A stretch of 64,000 nucleotides of DNA from assembly GCA_009823395.1 (NCBI GenBank), contig CM020509.1, forward strand, positions 5,407,501 to 5,471,500, read 5' to 3'. How positions within the stretch are numbered: position 1 is the first letter of the stretch; the number at the start of each line of letters is the position of its first letter. A program made the translations under genes and the position numbers. The notes below the pieces were generated by a model. It had not been told where the DNA came from and searched no databases. It saw nothing but the letters and a program-made list of their open reading frames with translations. Positions 48,292 to 61,838 of this stretch are shown here, piece by piece. Origin of the DNA: Thamnaconus septentrionalis (taxonomy: Eukaryota > Chordata > Actinopteri > Tetraodontiformes > Monacanthidae).

Positions 48292-49004
48292 TATAGTTAA
48301 TAGCCTCAAACGATCGCATTGGAGAGGGAAGAAAACGCACCATCATCTCAAAAGTGGCAGCAAATCTTTGCAACATTTGCACATTACTGTCATTTCCAGT
48401 GTTTGCAGATAAGTTCCAAGGGCCTCCCCGGGTCACCCGGCCCCTCCAGCTATAGTTAGAACGCGTCACTGCTTCTCTTATCTCGTCACACCCCCGTGTC
48501 TGCGCGCCAGATCGGAGGCTTTCCTCTAATCAGGGCCCTTTTTTGACTGCAGCCCAAACCAGCCGACACAATTTACTCGTTGGGCTCTGGCTGGGTGCAG
48601 ATAGCAGAATGCCCTCCCCAACCCCCACGCATGTATCCGTCACCCGCCGGAGACGAGCGACATCAAAAGAGGGAGGAGAAGGAAGGGAGCTTTCACCTGC
48701 AGAGAACAATGGTGAGCCTCGCAGGGAGACACACAAAGGGCTCCGTGGTGCAGGGTTGAAGGACAAGACAGACGTCCAGCAGTCGCTGAGCAACAGTCAG
48801 TCTCCCTCCCTGCTGGTCTCAGCAAGCTTAATGAGGCAATTTTATTTATTAACAGAAGTTTTATTGTTCGGTTTATCTTGAACCTGTAGTCGCTGAGAAT
48901 TGAGACTTGCTTGAAAAGTTCAAATTTAAAAACCACGCTACTCAAACTGTATTCTGAAAATTGCCTGATTATTAACACGCTGTGCACCGTATCAGTTTTT
49001 GAAC

Positions 49005-49090
49005 AGAGAATCATTTGAATTGCGAATTGTTTGAATCGAGAATCGATTTTGAATCAAATTGTGATCTCAAGAATTGGAATCGAATAGTGT
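49005..49090. repeat. Dispersed repeat fragment (AATCGA-rich)
   Basis: Repeated gaattg/gaatcg/ttgaatc units (gaatcgagaatcgattttga) match the same motif family at 56805-57240 in the opposite orientation. This is a recognisable type of teleost dispersed repeat; the exact family is not assigned. Confidence 0.5.
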
Positions 49091-51092
49091 GACGACCAAA
49101 GACTCACAGCCCTGCCAACACTCCAACACTTTAACCCGCCACCCGGTTCACATCATGACATCAACTGCCTTGAGACGAATGTGCGCTGCCTCCGCAGAGA
49201 GGCCGCCGCGGCTGGGAGACGGATAGGCCGCGCATCAGGGGACTGATGGGGCCGTTTGCGAGCGCCGCCATGACATTTTCCCTTCTTAGCTTGCGGAGAA
49301 AATGACAGATTAAGTGTGAAAAAGCTGTGAAAAGGAGACACATGGCGGCCGTTTCACTGCCTCCTCACTGAGTCAGCCGGCAGAGCAGATCAATAGTTGT
49401 GGCTCCTCTTTGTAACAACCCTGCCCCCCCCTCCCCCTCCCCCAGCTCCAGGAAAACATTCGTAATGGGAAGGAAATCCTTCTGGCAAGTGATCCCAGCG
49501 GCGTGTTGTTTGTCTCTTTCTGGTCAAAGTGGGCAGGACGCTCGGGGTTTGTTTGGTAAAATATACCGTGAGCCGGATACAAAGGGGAGGTTTCTGAGTG
49601 GTGGAGGGTATGGGTTTGGAGGGGTGGGGGGTATTGAGGAACATTTTGTGGCTCCAGCAGTGCAAGCAGGCAGCAAACCACTGCCGGTAGCTGTACGTGA
49701 CGGTTATCAACACGTGATATCACTGGTAGGTCAGCGACTAATGACTGGTTGCAACGGAAACAGCAGACCACTCTTTTTTGTTCATAAATGACTTTCTTTA
49801 GAAGCTAGAATGCCAAAGAAGAGTTCTGAGTTCACGATGAGGTTTCACTGGATTTCTACGACAGTGGTTTTCCAAGTGCGGGCCGGAAGGGGCGCTAGCA
49901 GGGACGCAGAAAATTGGAGAGAAGATAAATAAATAATAGAATTATCAGATATAACTGAATTATTGTTAAATCGTTATGACGAAATACATTTTGTAATAAT
50001 ACATCACATGTTGCCTGCCAGTTTTGCACCATTTATCAAGGATGAGTTGCTCCTCAAGCGAGCTGATGGTGGAAAACGGACAGGTTTGTGATTAAGAGAC
50101 CGAAGGAACAGACAGACAGCCCAGCTGTTGAAGACACTGCTGCCAAAAACCCATGAAAAGCAAACAGCAGAAGATCTGTCTGCTGTCGCCAAGGTTTGCT
50201 GCAACGGTCGAGTCAAAGGACGGCGGGGAAAGCGGGAGAAGCCGACTGGGAGTCATATGTACTTCCTGTCGGCGCTGCCAGGGCGCTTGATGGAAATGAA
50301 TGAGCTTTTACGCAGTGTTGCGCCTCACCAGCCAACAGCGGGGCTGGCAGGACGAGCACACATTGTGACCCCTCCTTCTGTGGCTGCGGGCGTCCTCACT
50401 CACTTCCCTCCAGGCTGGTCTGAGTCAGACCTATTGAGAATCACGCCGCCATCCACGATACCGACTCTCGCACCTCCGTGCGCCCTGCACCCTTCTTTTT
50501 CGCCCCCGGCAGCTCACTGCGCCCACTCCTGTCTAAGACGCTTACCGACTTCATCCCCGGCAGCCGGAGGGGGAACGGCCGCGCTAATCGCAGCGCAAAG
50601 TGCGGCGAGGATTTGTTGTTGTTGTTCTGATTTCTGAAAAAAAAAGCTGCGAAAAGCACAAATTAATCCTCGGAAACTTGGGGAGCGAGAGGAGGGGGGA
50701 CGACCTAGTTTTTTGGAACTACTTGCCCACGAGTCACCGTGAGGGGGGAGCTTTTAAAGTCGGCACCTTCACCTTTCTGAACTTAACGACGGCCGCGAGG
50801 CTGGAATAGGAACAAAACAGCTGACGATGCAAAGAATGGGGGCAAAAAAAAGCTCAGAATGCACAGGCACGACCGACATGCCGGCTAGAACGACTGTTTG
50901 TACTTGTCAAGCGGAAGAAGAAATGCAAAATTCAATTCCGGCATTTCCATGACCGTGGGAGCCATGCAGGTAAAATAAGGACACGTCTGTTGTCTGAGAC
51001 AATTTGTCCATCCGTTTTACTGCAGCTCTGTGCGGATGAATCCTGCTTTGAAGCCGACGCCTTTCCTTTTCCTGCGTCTCGCCTTTGAAATC

Positions 51093-51134
51093 CCAGCGAC
51101 GCCCGGCCAGCGACGCTCAGCCAGCGACGCCAGG
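51093..51134 (+). repeat. Short tandem CAGCGACGC units
   Basis: Three copies of (c)cagcgacgc separated by 5-6 bases. Confidence 0.7.
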
Positions 51135-51249
51135 TATTCCTGGTTCCAGTGGACCGTGACGGCGAGGGGCCGTCTTGTGTGTCAGCGCAGGGAGTGAGGC
51201 TCGCATTCCTCGGATGACACCAGCGACTGTCTCACTGTCCACACACATA

Positions 51250-51274
51250 CCCACACACACACACACACACACAC
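51250..51274 (+). repeat. (CA)n microsatellite
   Basis: About 12 CA units. Confidence 0.9.
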
Positions 51275-54200
51275 GGCCTAAGGGGCCATCTGAGTTGTTC
51301 CTCTCACCCCCTGCTGTGTTCTAACCTATAGCGGGTAATATATGGCGCACCATGTGCCACAACCGGGTCAACTATTAAGGCCGTGCATGCACGCAGGGAG
51401 GGTTTCAAGGAATTTGCCTTATTTGCGTTGAGCACTGGGTTATTTTTTTTTTTCTTAAGAGATTAATGGCTAAAAAAAATTATTTTAAAATTCTTCTGCA
51501 ATTCTCCTACAATCCAAAAAAGGGTAAATTTCGCCGCGTGTTCTCAAGTACGTTCACAGACGTTTACACCCGACGCCAAAGGTTAACCATAATAAATGAC
51601 GGCACAACGTCAATAACTCAATAGGCGACTGACAGAAAAGAAGAAACGCCTCTCCCTCGTGCGTTTCAGCTTTTCTCAGAATTCAGAGCTGCGAATTTCA
51701 TTGCGTTCCGGGTACGAGTAAGTAGCGGCGAGCGGCCAGACACCTGCATATATCACATCGCTAATGCAATTGTTTGAGGGTGAAATCGCAGCAACAGACC
51801 ATTAGAGGCTGTGCCATGCTTCTCCGGACGACCTTTCAGTGACAGTGAAGACGGAATGAATGGAGCAGCAGAGCAGCCAGACCCCAGTCACAGACTCAGG
51901 GTGGGGGGGGGGGGGCTGCACTGACCCGGGGATGGGCTGGTGGGTCACATGATGACCTGACATTCCAACTTCGGAGGATAATGGAACCTTCAGAGCTATC
52001 AGCGCTGTAGTCCTTGTAATTAGGCAAAGTGAGCAAATAATGTAGAGTATTTGCTGTACAGGCCAGTTTACTTTAAAGGGGCATTTCACCTCTAGGAACT
52101 GTGTGCCTAATTTTCACTTTATCAATCATTAAGCACGAATCACAAATATCTAAACGCTAAAGCAAGTGGTTTGGAAACGGTCTGGGCAGTCGGGGATTTT
52201 GCGGTGGACGAATGTCACAATGTAGAAAAATGTCTCTTTCACGAAACTGATGAAAAATTAGCTGTCATAAACTCAGTATAGGATATATAAGATAAATCTT
52301 GGCCCTGAAGTCCAATTTACCTGACAGCTCACAGCAACACGCACTTCCTCCCCTCCCCTCTCGCCTTTCCTCCTTCCCTCAGGCCTCACTGTAGCTCATT
52401 AAAACACAGAGGGACGCTTAAATGTCACTTTCATTAAAAACAACCGGGACGGTCACACGCGCTGTATGGATCCAAAGATTCTCCTTTCTACTTTAAATGC
52501 GACCTTGCAGTAAAAAATAAAGAAATAAATACACGGCAGACTGGTCGAGGTTTGAACGAAGAGGACGGAGAAGGTAAGGCGGCCCCGGAGGCGGTGCAAC
52601 GAGGTAAACAGACCGGCGGGAGTCGAGACGGCCGTCGCTGAAGGTCGGGAGGTCACACTGCCTACGACGCAGAATCCGCTAATGGAAATGTATTGCGTTG
52701 TACTGTCTCCTCAGCAGAAACGCCGCAGCGCGTCTGTGTCAGTGTGCCAAGTGAGAGCGGGGGAGGGAGGGAAGGAAGAGACCCCTCCACCCCCCTACCA
52801 GCCCCTCCCAGGCAGACAAAACAGCAGTGGCGGCAGTTTATCCCACAGCTGCACATAGAGCTCTTCATACACCTGGGGGTGGGGGTGGGGTGAGTGGTGG
52901 TGAGCGGTGTGGGGGGGCGGTTGGCAGAGGTATGACGGTCGACTGGTGCACAAGTTTGTGCGTGTTTGCGTTGACGTGCGTGTGAGCGCCCTCTCTGCTC
53001 GTCTTTGTTTGTACATTCCCACCCGCCTGCTAACAGGGCGGCTGGCAGCTGTCCTTGAGTCTCTATTGACAGAGAGTCCGTGGGATCTGCCGGGTATTTT
53101 TACCCATTAGCCCGTGTGAGAGAGCAGGTGGAGGCTTTGCAGGGGCTGCGGCAAGGTCACGCGGCGGCGTTGGCGGGAGCGGCAAAGCAGAGGACGCTAT
53201 CTGTGGCCGCTTTGGCCAAACGTCAAGGACCGAGCGAGCGCCCGCCCGCCGGTACAGAGACGTGTGACGTCCAGAGAGCAAAGGGCGTCGCTGGCAGGGC
53301 CAGAGCGCAGCATTCGACCTGCTGCGGGCGAACAAATGCAAAGTGGGTCCAACAAATTACATCAAGGCCGTTTGTTATGGAAGATTTTGAGACTTAAGTG
53401 GCCATTTCACCTTCTTTATTTGGTCTGCTAGGACAGTGTTTTCCTACAAGTCAACAGTTTTAAACCAAATAATTTATTTTAAACCCTGCAAAAGTACTTT
53501 AAGGCCGTCAAAAGTGTCAAAACAATTAGATTAAACTACAAAACAGCAAAACACACGAGTCCAGAGACACGGAGAGCACAGCAGACGTCAGGGGACTTTC
53601 GCTCCACCCACACTGAGTTGGTACTGAGTTGCAATGGAACACAAGAAATGTGGATGGATACACACCCTTAAGTTGGACTTCAAGTGGATGTGTGTGTACA
53701 TTGAGAGAGCAAAGGGCATTGCGGGCAAAGCCAAAGCACATTTAATCTCCTGCTGGTAGATGAATGCAAAGTCAGTCCCAAAAAAATGTATCGAAATTTT
53801 GTTCAACAAAAATCCAAGTTTTCCTGTTCTAAACATATGTTGTGTTTCCAGGGTGTCATTGAGTACCAAAGGAAGGAGAGAAGCCCAACATTTGAATGGT
53901 TAAGTCATCAGAAAATGTGTGACTCTGAAAGCAGCCTTTAACTAAGAGGCTGTAACCAGAAGGCTGCTGTAAATGGAACACTTTCTACAATCTAAAGGAA
54001 GTTGTTTAATTTTTCAAAAAAAATCGAAAGAAAGTTCTGGATAAATGTGCTGCAGCAGCTAGGACTGAAAACGGGCACAGTGCGAGATCTGTTTATAAAA
54101 CAGTGCCGGGAATAATCCGCGCTTGTTTGACCAGGAAAGAAATAAAGCACTGCAGCGGTGGCCATGTTCCGCGCTAGGCCGATAAGAACGCGTGTCTGAA

Positions 54201-54417
54201 CCTTGCGCCATCTGAATGAAGCTGGCGCGCGCTAAATAAAGCTAATTAGGAGTCTTATTAAGGCGGAGCACGAAGTGTTAACTCAACGAGCTAAGCTGGC
54301 AGATCACGTGGCCCTTCCTCAGGGGCTCGGAAGGATGAACTAAGCACCGGGCAGGCACTTCCGTCACCACCTGTTTCACAACGTCCCTGATGGAGAAGGT
54401 GGGACTTTTGTCCGAAA

Positions 54418-54452
54418 AAGGAAGGAAGGAAGGAAGGAAGGAAGGAAGGAAG
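54418..54452 (+). repeat. (GGAA)n tetranucleotide repeat
   Basis: About eight GGAA/GAAG units; a second short stretch (aggaaggaagg) reappears at 54905-54915. Confidence 0.92.
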
Positions 54453-54469
54453 GATGGAAATTAGGAAAT

Positions 54470-54905
54470 AAGGAAGAAAGGATGGATAGTTCTGTGACGC
54501 ATAGTTGATATAAAGTAATTGGATAGTTTATATGGGTTATGTATAGTTATATGGGTAAAATGCATGAATATATTTTAATACATACATGTATATGTAATGT
54601 ACAAACATAATATATACATATCAGGGGACTGTGTATGAAGATATGCGATTATATGATATACATTTATATATCACAGGATGACACATTTTTTGTGAAACTG
54701 TTTATGTGGAGCATGATTATTATATAATTAAAGGGGTTGGAGTAAATAAGTATTTACGTCTTCCTACACCTCTTTGAACGCCTTTAAGAGGACCAATATC
54801 GCATTTTTATTGTTATTATTGTTTTTCGTTTTATATACTGTGGCTTTCATTAATGTTATTTTGTCTGATTTTTAAGTTCAAAATAAAGATTTTCATTTCA
54901 TTTCA
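54470..54905 (+). mobile_element. Probable retroposon 3' end inserted in a GGAA repeat
   Basis: An AT-rich block ends ttcaaaataaagattttcat then ttcatttca, carrying AATAAA and a short repetitive tail, with GGAA units on both sides. This looks like a LINE-type 3' end inserted into the tetranucleotide tract. No reverse transcriptase frame is present. Confidence 0.45.
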
Positions 54906-55464
54906 AGGAAGGAAGGCACCGTGCCAGTCCCGCCATCGCTCCTGGAGTAAATCAGCTTCGATTACACCCTCCTCCCCCGAGTGACGGTGGGTGGCTGAAG
55001 CTGGACTCTGCAGTTCCCGGCCCGGCCTGGCCGATGTTTAAAAGGTACTTGGGAACTACTGTTTATTTCCCACCGTGGCCCGGGGTGGGTGGAGGGTAGG
55101 GGGGGGCTGGTGGACACGGTGAATGGCTGCGAGAGGAATCAAGCGGGACGCATGTGAATGAGCTTAGAAGCGCCTACTTGAGAGCCTGCCAGAGCAGAGC
55201 CCTCGAGAAGCGAAAACGCACCGGGCCCTTAGAACCAACTGCCCGCTGGACTCCACAAGGAGGCAGAGAGTGATTTTTTTTTTAAGCTGATTTTTTTTTT
55301 TTTTTTTTAAATAGGGGAGGGTATAATTTCGGGGGTGGGAGGGACAGGAATTCCGGGTAGAGTTAGCGAGGAAAACAAATGTTAAGGGATCAACAGACCT
55401 CTGCAGTCATTGGCTTTGATCCGAACGGCAGCCGACTGACACTAATGTAGGTCCTGAAGTGCTC

Positions 55465-55489
55465 CGTGTGTGTGTGTGTGTGTGTGTGA
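55465..55489 (+). repeat. (GT)n microsatellite
   Basis: About 12 GT units. Confidence 0.9.
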
Positions 55490-56804
55490 GTGTAGGTTTT
55501 AGGCTAAGGAGCGTATTAGGGGGCAGGTGGGGGGTTTCTGTGCAACCGAACCACCAGTGACCTCGGCTCAAGATAAAGCCCCATGTTATAAAACAAGAGC
55601 GGAGCCAGCTTGAGTGTCACTGTTGCGTGTTGATACACATCTTCCTGCATGGAGACCGGACTGATAGCAGTCCAGTGCCTCCGTCTGGTGGCTGCAGGCG
55701 GGCTTAAGAGCGACCGAAGAACCAACGACTTTTTCAAGGCGTCTAAGCAGTTGCACATTTAAAAAGAAAAAAGCTGTAACCAAATTGGTGCCCTTGAGGG
55801 TAAAAAAAAAAGAAACAACAAAAAACAGTCGCGCAGGAGCTCAGAACTTTCTCTGAATCACTCACTGGTGCCGCCGTCTGCGTCATCCACTAAGGATTAG
55901 TCAAGCCGCACAGACACACACGATCTCGCGGTGATCTCATTAGCGCAGAGTGACTCAACTGCAACCCGTAATACCGCAGCGCACTGGGGTTAAGCGCTAA
56001 AAACACGACTATCCACCGAGCTGAAAAAAGCAGCGCTGGAAAACACAGCGGATGTCGTTTATTGTTGCCATTTTACGGCACACGCGACCACGATGGTTGA
56101 AAAAAAAGAAGAAAGAAAAACACCTGGGCTGACTCATCAGCCTCCGAGTGCTTTACTGCGCTCGCCAGGTCGGTCCCCGGGTGTGTTTACACACTGTGCG
56201 ATGCTGAGCAAATGTTGTTAACGCAGCTTTTAGAGCCTTGGAGATGATAAGCGACGCTACCAGACCGGACGAGAGCAATTTTCTTTGCGGGCGAGGGGAT
56301 CACGGGGGTTGAGGGAGCTCAGCAATTAGTCTGCGCTCTTCAGAGGGCCCCATGTGAATCGGGGGAGAGCCGGCGTGCATTTGCATTTGAATGTGAAGAA
56401 GCGAACGGCGCTCTTGGCGCGACGCAGAGTGATGGAGACGCTCGGCCGCAGTTTCCATCCGCACGACCGACTCATTTTTTTATTACTATCAGCAAACAGC
56501 TTCCAGCCTGCAGCCGCTGCACATGCCACACTGGCACTGCACCGACAGGCTCCACCACAGGCTCGTTCAGAGTCAACCACCGTGCCCGACCATAAACACA
56601 GCTTGGGCGTGCGGCCGCATCTACTTGAGGTCAGCACTATTAATTATAATCCTGCCCGATTAATTCCTGAAATGGCGAGCGGACTGTGATTTGCTCGCAT
56701 TCTAACGCGTTTAAATGCACATCCTAATACGGTGAAACAGCATAGCAATCCATCGGGTCAAATATCTAATATAAGATATATTAAGATACGATTCAATGTC
56801 CCGA

Positions 56805-57240
56805 CATGTTTGATTCCGACTCTTGAAGTCGTGATTCGATTCAAAATCGATTCTTGATTCCAACGATTCTCCATTCTAATGATTCTTGATTCAAAAAAAA
56901 ACGACAAGTGCAAAAAAAAAAATTATGGCATCAAAACAGAATACAATTTGTATAATGTGATTTTAAATTTGAAAGACATATCAAGTGATTCCAATGATGC
57001 AAAAAAGAACTGCTGCATAATTAAAGAGCTAACGGAAAAGGTCACGTCAGGTCCACTCAGACCCACCACCAAACACGACCTCCTTCACAGTGCCAACAGC
57101 GATATATGTTCGCTGTAGCTCAACTAGCTTAACATAGCATGGTGTGTACGGAAGCCTGTGAGGGAGGGCAGAGTGACGGAGGAATAAAAAAATCGATCTT
57201 CCAAGTTTATGAACCGATCCATAATCGTTGAGGATAAGAA
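56805..57240. repeat. Dispersed repeat (AATCGATTC-rich), about 430 bp
   Basis: The left part has gtgattcgattcaaaatcga and related units; the right part has gaaccgatccataatcgttg. The two ends have the inverted AATCG character of a non-autonomous element. It is related to 49005-49090. The open frame at 56879-57118 lies inside it and is not a gene. Confidence 0.45.
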
Positions 57241-60109
57241 TAGCAAATTCTTTCAAAGATTTTCCTCCTGCCGCTCATTTAATTAAATGATTGTTTAAGG
57301 CAATTGTTATTTTTAGCCTTGCGACACCATGCCCACTCCCAAACGACAGAAAAACGCGGGCGTTCTTTCAGGTCCGACCCCCGGCGCTCGGCGGTGGAAA
57401 CGTGGGACACAATGAGATCTCTCAGGCCCGTCGCTGAACCTCATCGTAGCAGGGCCGCGGCCGGGAACAAAGCCAACTGTCCGGCCGAATGAAAGCCGCT
57501 CCATCTCGCTCAAACAAAGGCCCCAAAGAGGTGCAGCCCCAATCACCGCCCGAGTTACGCAACATTACATAAAGATCAATTCATGAGGGCTCAGAGGGGG
57601 AAAAAGGGGAGAAAAGAGAAGGCTGGGGTAAAAAAAAAAAAAAAAAAAACGGGCCAGAGAGATGCTCTTTCATCTTGGCGGGACGAGCGGCTGTGGCTGT
57701 GTGGAACTGAATGAACCAAAAACGGTGGGTTCCAGCTCCCCTCTCTCCCCCTCCCACCACCACCACCACCAACCCCACTTTCTTCTGTCCAATTAACTTG
57801 ACACAAATAGAAGCCAAAGGCTGGCGGAGACTTAGTAATGAAATCCCCCAGAGCTCCACACTGGGAGAAAAACAACACCCGAGTCCCCCGACCCGGGCCC
57901 GGGTTTCAATGCGCTGCTGACTGACTGCAGCCGGTTGGCTTCGGTTTCCTGGACTGTGGAGCCATTGACGCCGTTGAAATATTCACGACATTTATCAATT
58001 AATCTTTTGCATCTCTGCAGCACTCCGCCGTGGCTATTTTACAAAGAATTCCAAGCATTGTCAGGCCCCCACCCTGTCTTCCTTGTTGCTAGGGAACCAC
58101 CGGAGAAACTCTTTCTACAGTGAGGAGCCTCCCCCCCCCCCCCCACAAGCGCAGTTTCTTTTTTAATGGGGTCACAGTCCAGAAACACTGCAGATTATAC
58201 CGTAAGATTTCTGAGGCTGCTCTATTTCAAAGAATAACAATGTCACGTAAAATTTACCTTTCAGTTGTTTCCATATGTTTTGTTTTTTGTTCTGTTGTAA
58301 CACAGATGTTAAATTTGTGTGATTTCTATAATTAATAAATATCTCACAGATGCAGCTGCACTCCACGCAATAGAAAAAAAAAACCCAAGTGCAGTTTCGG
58401 TGCACAATTGCAAAACTTCTCATGTTAGGAAACATCTGGTGTCTTCCGAGCTCTAGCGACTGAGGCTGCCAGGACCGATCGCTGGGTTATTCTGCAATCA
58501 TTGACCTTTTTTTCGACCTGCAGTTGACCTAAAGTGGCGACCGGATGGACCCGAAGCGTGTCAACAACACATAGTTGGGTAACTTTCAAAACTGCTCCCA
58601 GACAAAAGTTTTGCAATCCCGCATTCAGGCAACAAGACTTCCTATTGCCACACTGGCGAGCAGGTCCGATTAATTCAACACTAGGTCACGAGGCTGGTCT
58701 GTAGTCCCGATCCAGAGTGTCTGTGCACTACCAGCACACTAGGTCTGATTTGGTTGCCAGGACCTTTGTCATGGATGACAATGACTTTACATTTCACTAC
58801 GTTTTTCCCATGACTTAACTCTAACTGTCATCTATTGTACCATCTAGCAGCGCAATAGGTCTGGTTTGGTTGCCAGCCAGCTGATGCTCTTTCATGGGTG
58901 ACAGTGGTCCAGCACCAGCAGGCTGTGTCAGGTGTGACTCCTCGCCTTTTCATTTCAAAAGGCCCCGATTGTCACTCAGCAAACCTTCCAACACAAAGGG
59001 GAAAGAGTGCCGCTTTCATCGAGGTGTGAAAGATTTCACTTCGGTTAACGCGAGCCGGCAGCGGCGGATCCAGCCGAGCTCCTCCGTGGGCCTCATTAGC
59101 CCACAAGAGGCCAAACCTCTGGATGAGAGACACGCGTGAAGTGAGAAAGGAACTTCCTCGCTGTGCAAGCGTGCGTGCATGCATTCCTGCTGTCAAACGC
59201 GCGCTGTGCAGAAACGACCCTTCAGGAGACGTTAGAGTTGCACCAGATTGGTGGTGCGTGTCGCTCATGTCGTCTTGAATGGAAGCTTCCTGTTTACAGA
59301 GCTCCTCTCCTTTCTCTTAAGGCCGACAAAAATACCTCCCCGCACCGGAGGACGGGAGGGGATTCTATATCCTGAGGATGTTTTACCGAAGAAACTCTCC
59401 CATCCCAAACCATTCTGCTCCCTCGCCATACGTGTCAAAGGTTTGGGTTTTGTTTTTTTGTTTTTTTTTGTTTTTCTCTTTACTCGGTTGCTCAAAATAA
59501 AATCAGGTGTTTTCCGAATATAGCAAAAAATTCTCACTTCTGTTGTACGCCTACGTGCATTTTTAAATGTTACCTTGACGCAATTTGAAGAAACTGCAAG
59601 TTGAACGTGTTTCCCTCAGACGTCCATTCATCAATGTGTCTTATGTGTTGTGCATTTTGGATGTAATCAGTGAACAAATACAACATCCTTCCAGTCTGTC
59701 TTGGTCTCTAGTCGCACTTGCAAAGCCTTTTTTAATGCACAATTGGAATAAAAACTAACCGCTCTGGCTATAATGCAAGTCTTTGTTCAAGTCTGTAGTG
59801 GCTACAATTAAGCTTAAAAACAGCTTCTCCCCGGTGAGGCAACAAAATAATTGCTCTGATTCAAACCGTTTGTGACAAGCAGAAGCTGGCTCGAACAGGG
59901 AGTCTTTGTTGCCGGCCTCGCAGCGTGCAGGCTAGTAAATCCCGAGCACTTGAACATACAGGGGAACGAACAGGCTTGATTGAAGAGCATCCTCCCCTCT
60001 AATCACAATCATATACGTCTTCACCTGGCTGCGATACCGAGGCAGCAGCCGGCCTGACCCAAACAAAATGTCAAGACAGTCAGCAGAGGACAGGTTTGCA
60101 ATTTGAATC

Positions 60110-60140
60110 TTTTTTTTATATACATATATATATATATATA
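60110..60140 (+). repeat. (TA)n microsatellite
   Basis: T-rich run followed by about 11 TA units. Confidence 0.85.
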
Positions 60141-60697
60141 TTCTGGAGATAAATATACACCAGAAAGCAGGAGAACAACCTGGGTTGCACCTCAGCAATC
60201 AAATCATCATTTGACGACCTGATGATTAATAATCCAAACAAACTCCACTGAGCTCCAGAACAGCATGCGCACGCAAAAACACTGGGTTTCAGCGCAGTGT
60301 TAACACTTTCTTGGACACTCTACACAGAAGGGGATGAAAACAATCTGGCTGCAGCTGCTAGTGCAACGCAGTTCATGACATCATAAAGGGCTGATGTCCA
60401 GAAACATGATTTGCGGCGTTCATTTTCTGAAGTGAAGTAAAGTGAAGCACGCAGAAGTAGTGGTCAAAGACGGGGTTCGCTGTCGGGCTGGAGACACCAC
60501 ACGTGTTGTTGGAAAACCACTGGAGCTGGGAAGTTTGTAAAATGAGGGACCTTTACAGCACAAACAACTTAAAGAACGTTTAACAAACTCCATTATCGTC
60601 CTAGTTGGCACGATTTGCAGCCAAAAACAACTGAAACTACAAAACTACAGTTTTCTCGGCGACTTAAATTCTAACTGTCGTCTATTGTTCCTGCGCA

Positions 60698-60800
60698 GAG
60701 GTGGAAAGTACCAAAATACTTCAACGCAGATTATTCTGGTATCTGTACTTTACTTATAGTATTTCTTGACATATGTCCGTTTTCGTGGATTTTCTACTTC
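60698..60800. repeat. Dispersed repeat fragment (GAGGTGGAAAGTA type)
   Basis: cagaggtggaaagtaccaaaa followed by tatctgtactttacttatag is the start of a very common teleost dispersed repeat. Only the first ~100 bp is recognisable. Confidence 0.55.
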
Positions 60801-61629
60801 TCTCTCGCGCAGAAACGTCCGACTGATCGGCAAAGTGCTGTGCGGAGCCGCAATGCGGCTCGCTCTTGACCTAGAATCGTATGTAGCACAATGGAGCTGT
60901 TAAAAAATGCGTTATGAGGACCTTGGCTTTACATTAACAGCGCTTGTGCAATCGGCACACAGTGATTTGGACAGACTGACGGAGAGGCTCATTCCATGAT
61001 GCCGGTCACAGTCAGGCCCCGTGCTTGACGGAGTCGCCGTGTGCAGCCCAGCCCTCTGCGAGTGTTTGTTCAGAGCCGAGCGGCGACGCTAAGCACGTTA
61101 GTCAATCACAAACAAGCAAATATAAGAAGATTCCGCGGGCATTAGCCCGCCTGAGGAGCGGCGTTACGCAACCTCGTCCCTGACACTTGAGTCTTTTCTC
61201 CGTCAGGCTGCAAAACACATAAGGAGATCTGCACATTATTCACGGCCTGTTTGATTAATGAGCCGGGTCGCTCGCAGCGGGCGGGCACGATAGAATTATA
61301 GCGCCGTGTTGGGAAATCGCCTGGCGGCGGACGGAGGGCCGTCTCGGGGTCAACCGAGGCAAGTGTCAATTAGCGGAGGTCAAGTCTGGTGTGCAGATGA
61401 AACGACGCCGTGCCGTAAATAAAGCTAAGTTGTAATTCACGTTGCAGCGTTAAGCAGGGAGAATGGTAAGAATGTGAGCGCAGGAAAAGCAGGACGATTT
61501 ATCACAGCGAGGTCAGGAACCGGACGAGAGGTCCAATTCAGCATCTCAGCAACCAATCAATCTGCATTTACCCTCCCCCCAAAACTCAGCAATCTCACTG
61601 AACAGCCCCACAGACACACCACTGCATGA

Positions 61630-61838
61630 TCGCTTTTTTACCTCAAATTTTTATTTAATTATTATTTTTACTTCTTTATTTGAATGGCTCTTTTACTCTC
61701 TATGTACTTTTTCTGAACTGATTGCTGATGACTGATTGTGCAGCTGGAAAACTGAATTACCTTTGGGATAAATAAAGTATTTATCTATCCATCTATCTAT
61801 CCATCCATCCATCCATCCATCTATCCATCCATCCATCT
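61630..61838 (+). mobile_element. LINE 3' end with (ATCT/ATCC)n tail
   Basis: The stretch tgaattacctttgggataaa followed by taaagtatttatc runs into tandem ATCT and ATCC units (61784-61838). This is the characteristic 3' terminus of fish CR1/L2/Rex-type LINEs. Only the tail survives, with no protein-coding part. Confidence 0.65.

Noticed and set aside
48640..48710. Possible first coding exon with a donor-like CTCTGCAG|gtgaaa on the minus strand
   Set aside because: The upstream frames do not resemble the expected RAPGEF2 N-terminus (FRQAVMKNPAERSPQ) in any phase and contain unrelated low-complexity sequence.
54418..54452. CRISPR-like or designed tandem array
   Set aside because: Units of 4 bp without spacers form a simple tetranucleotide microsatellite; nothing in the window has repeat-spacer architecture.
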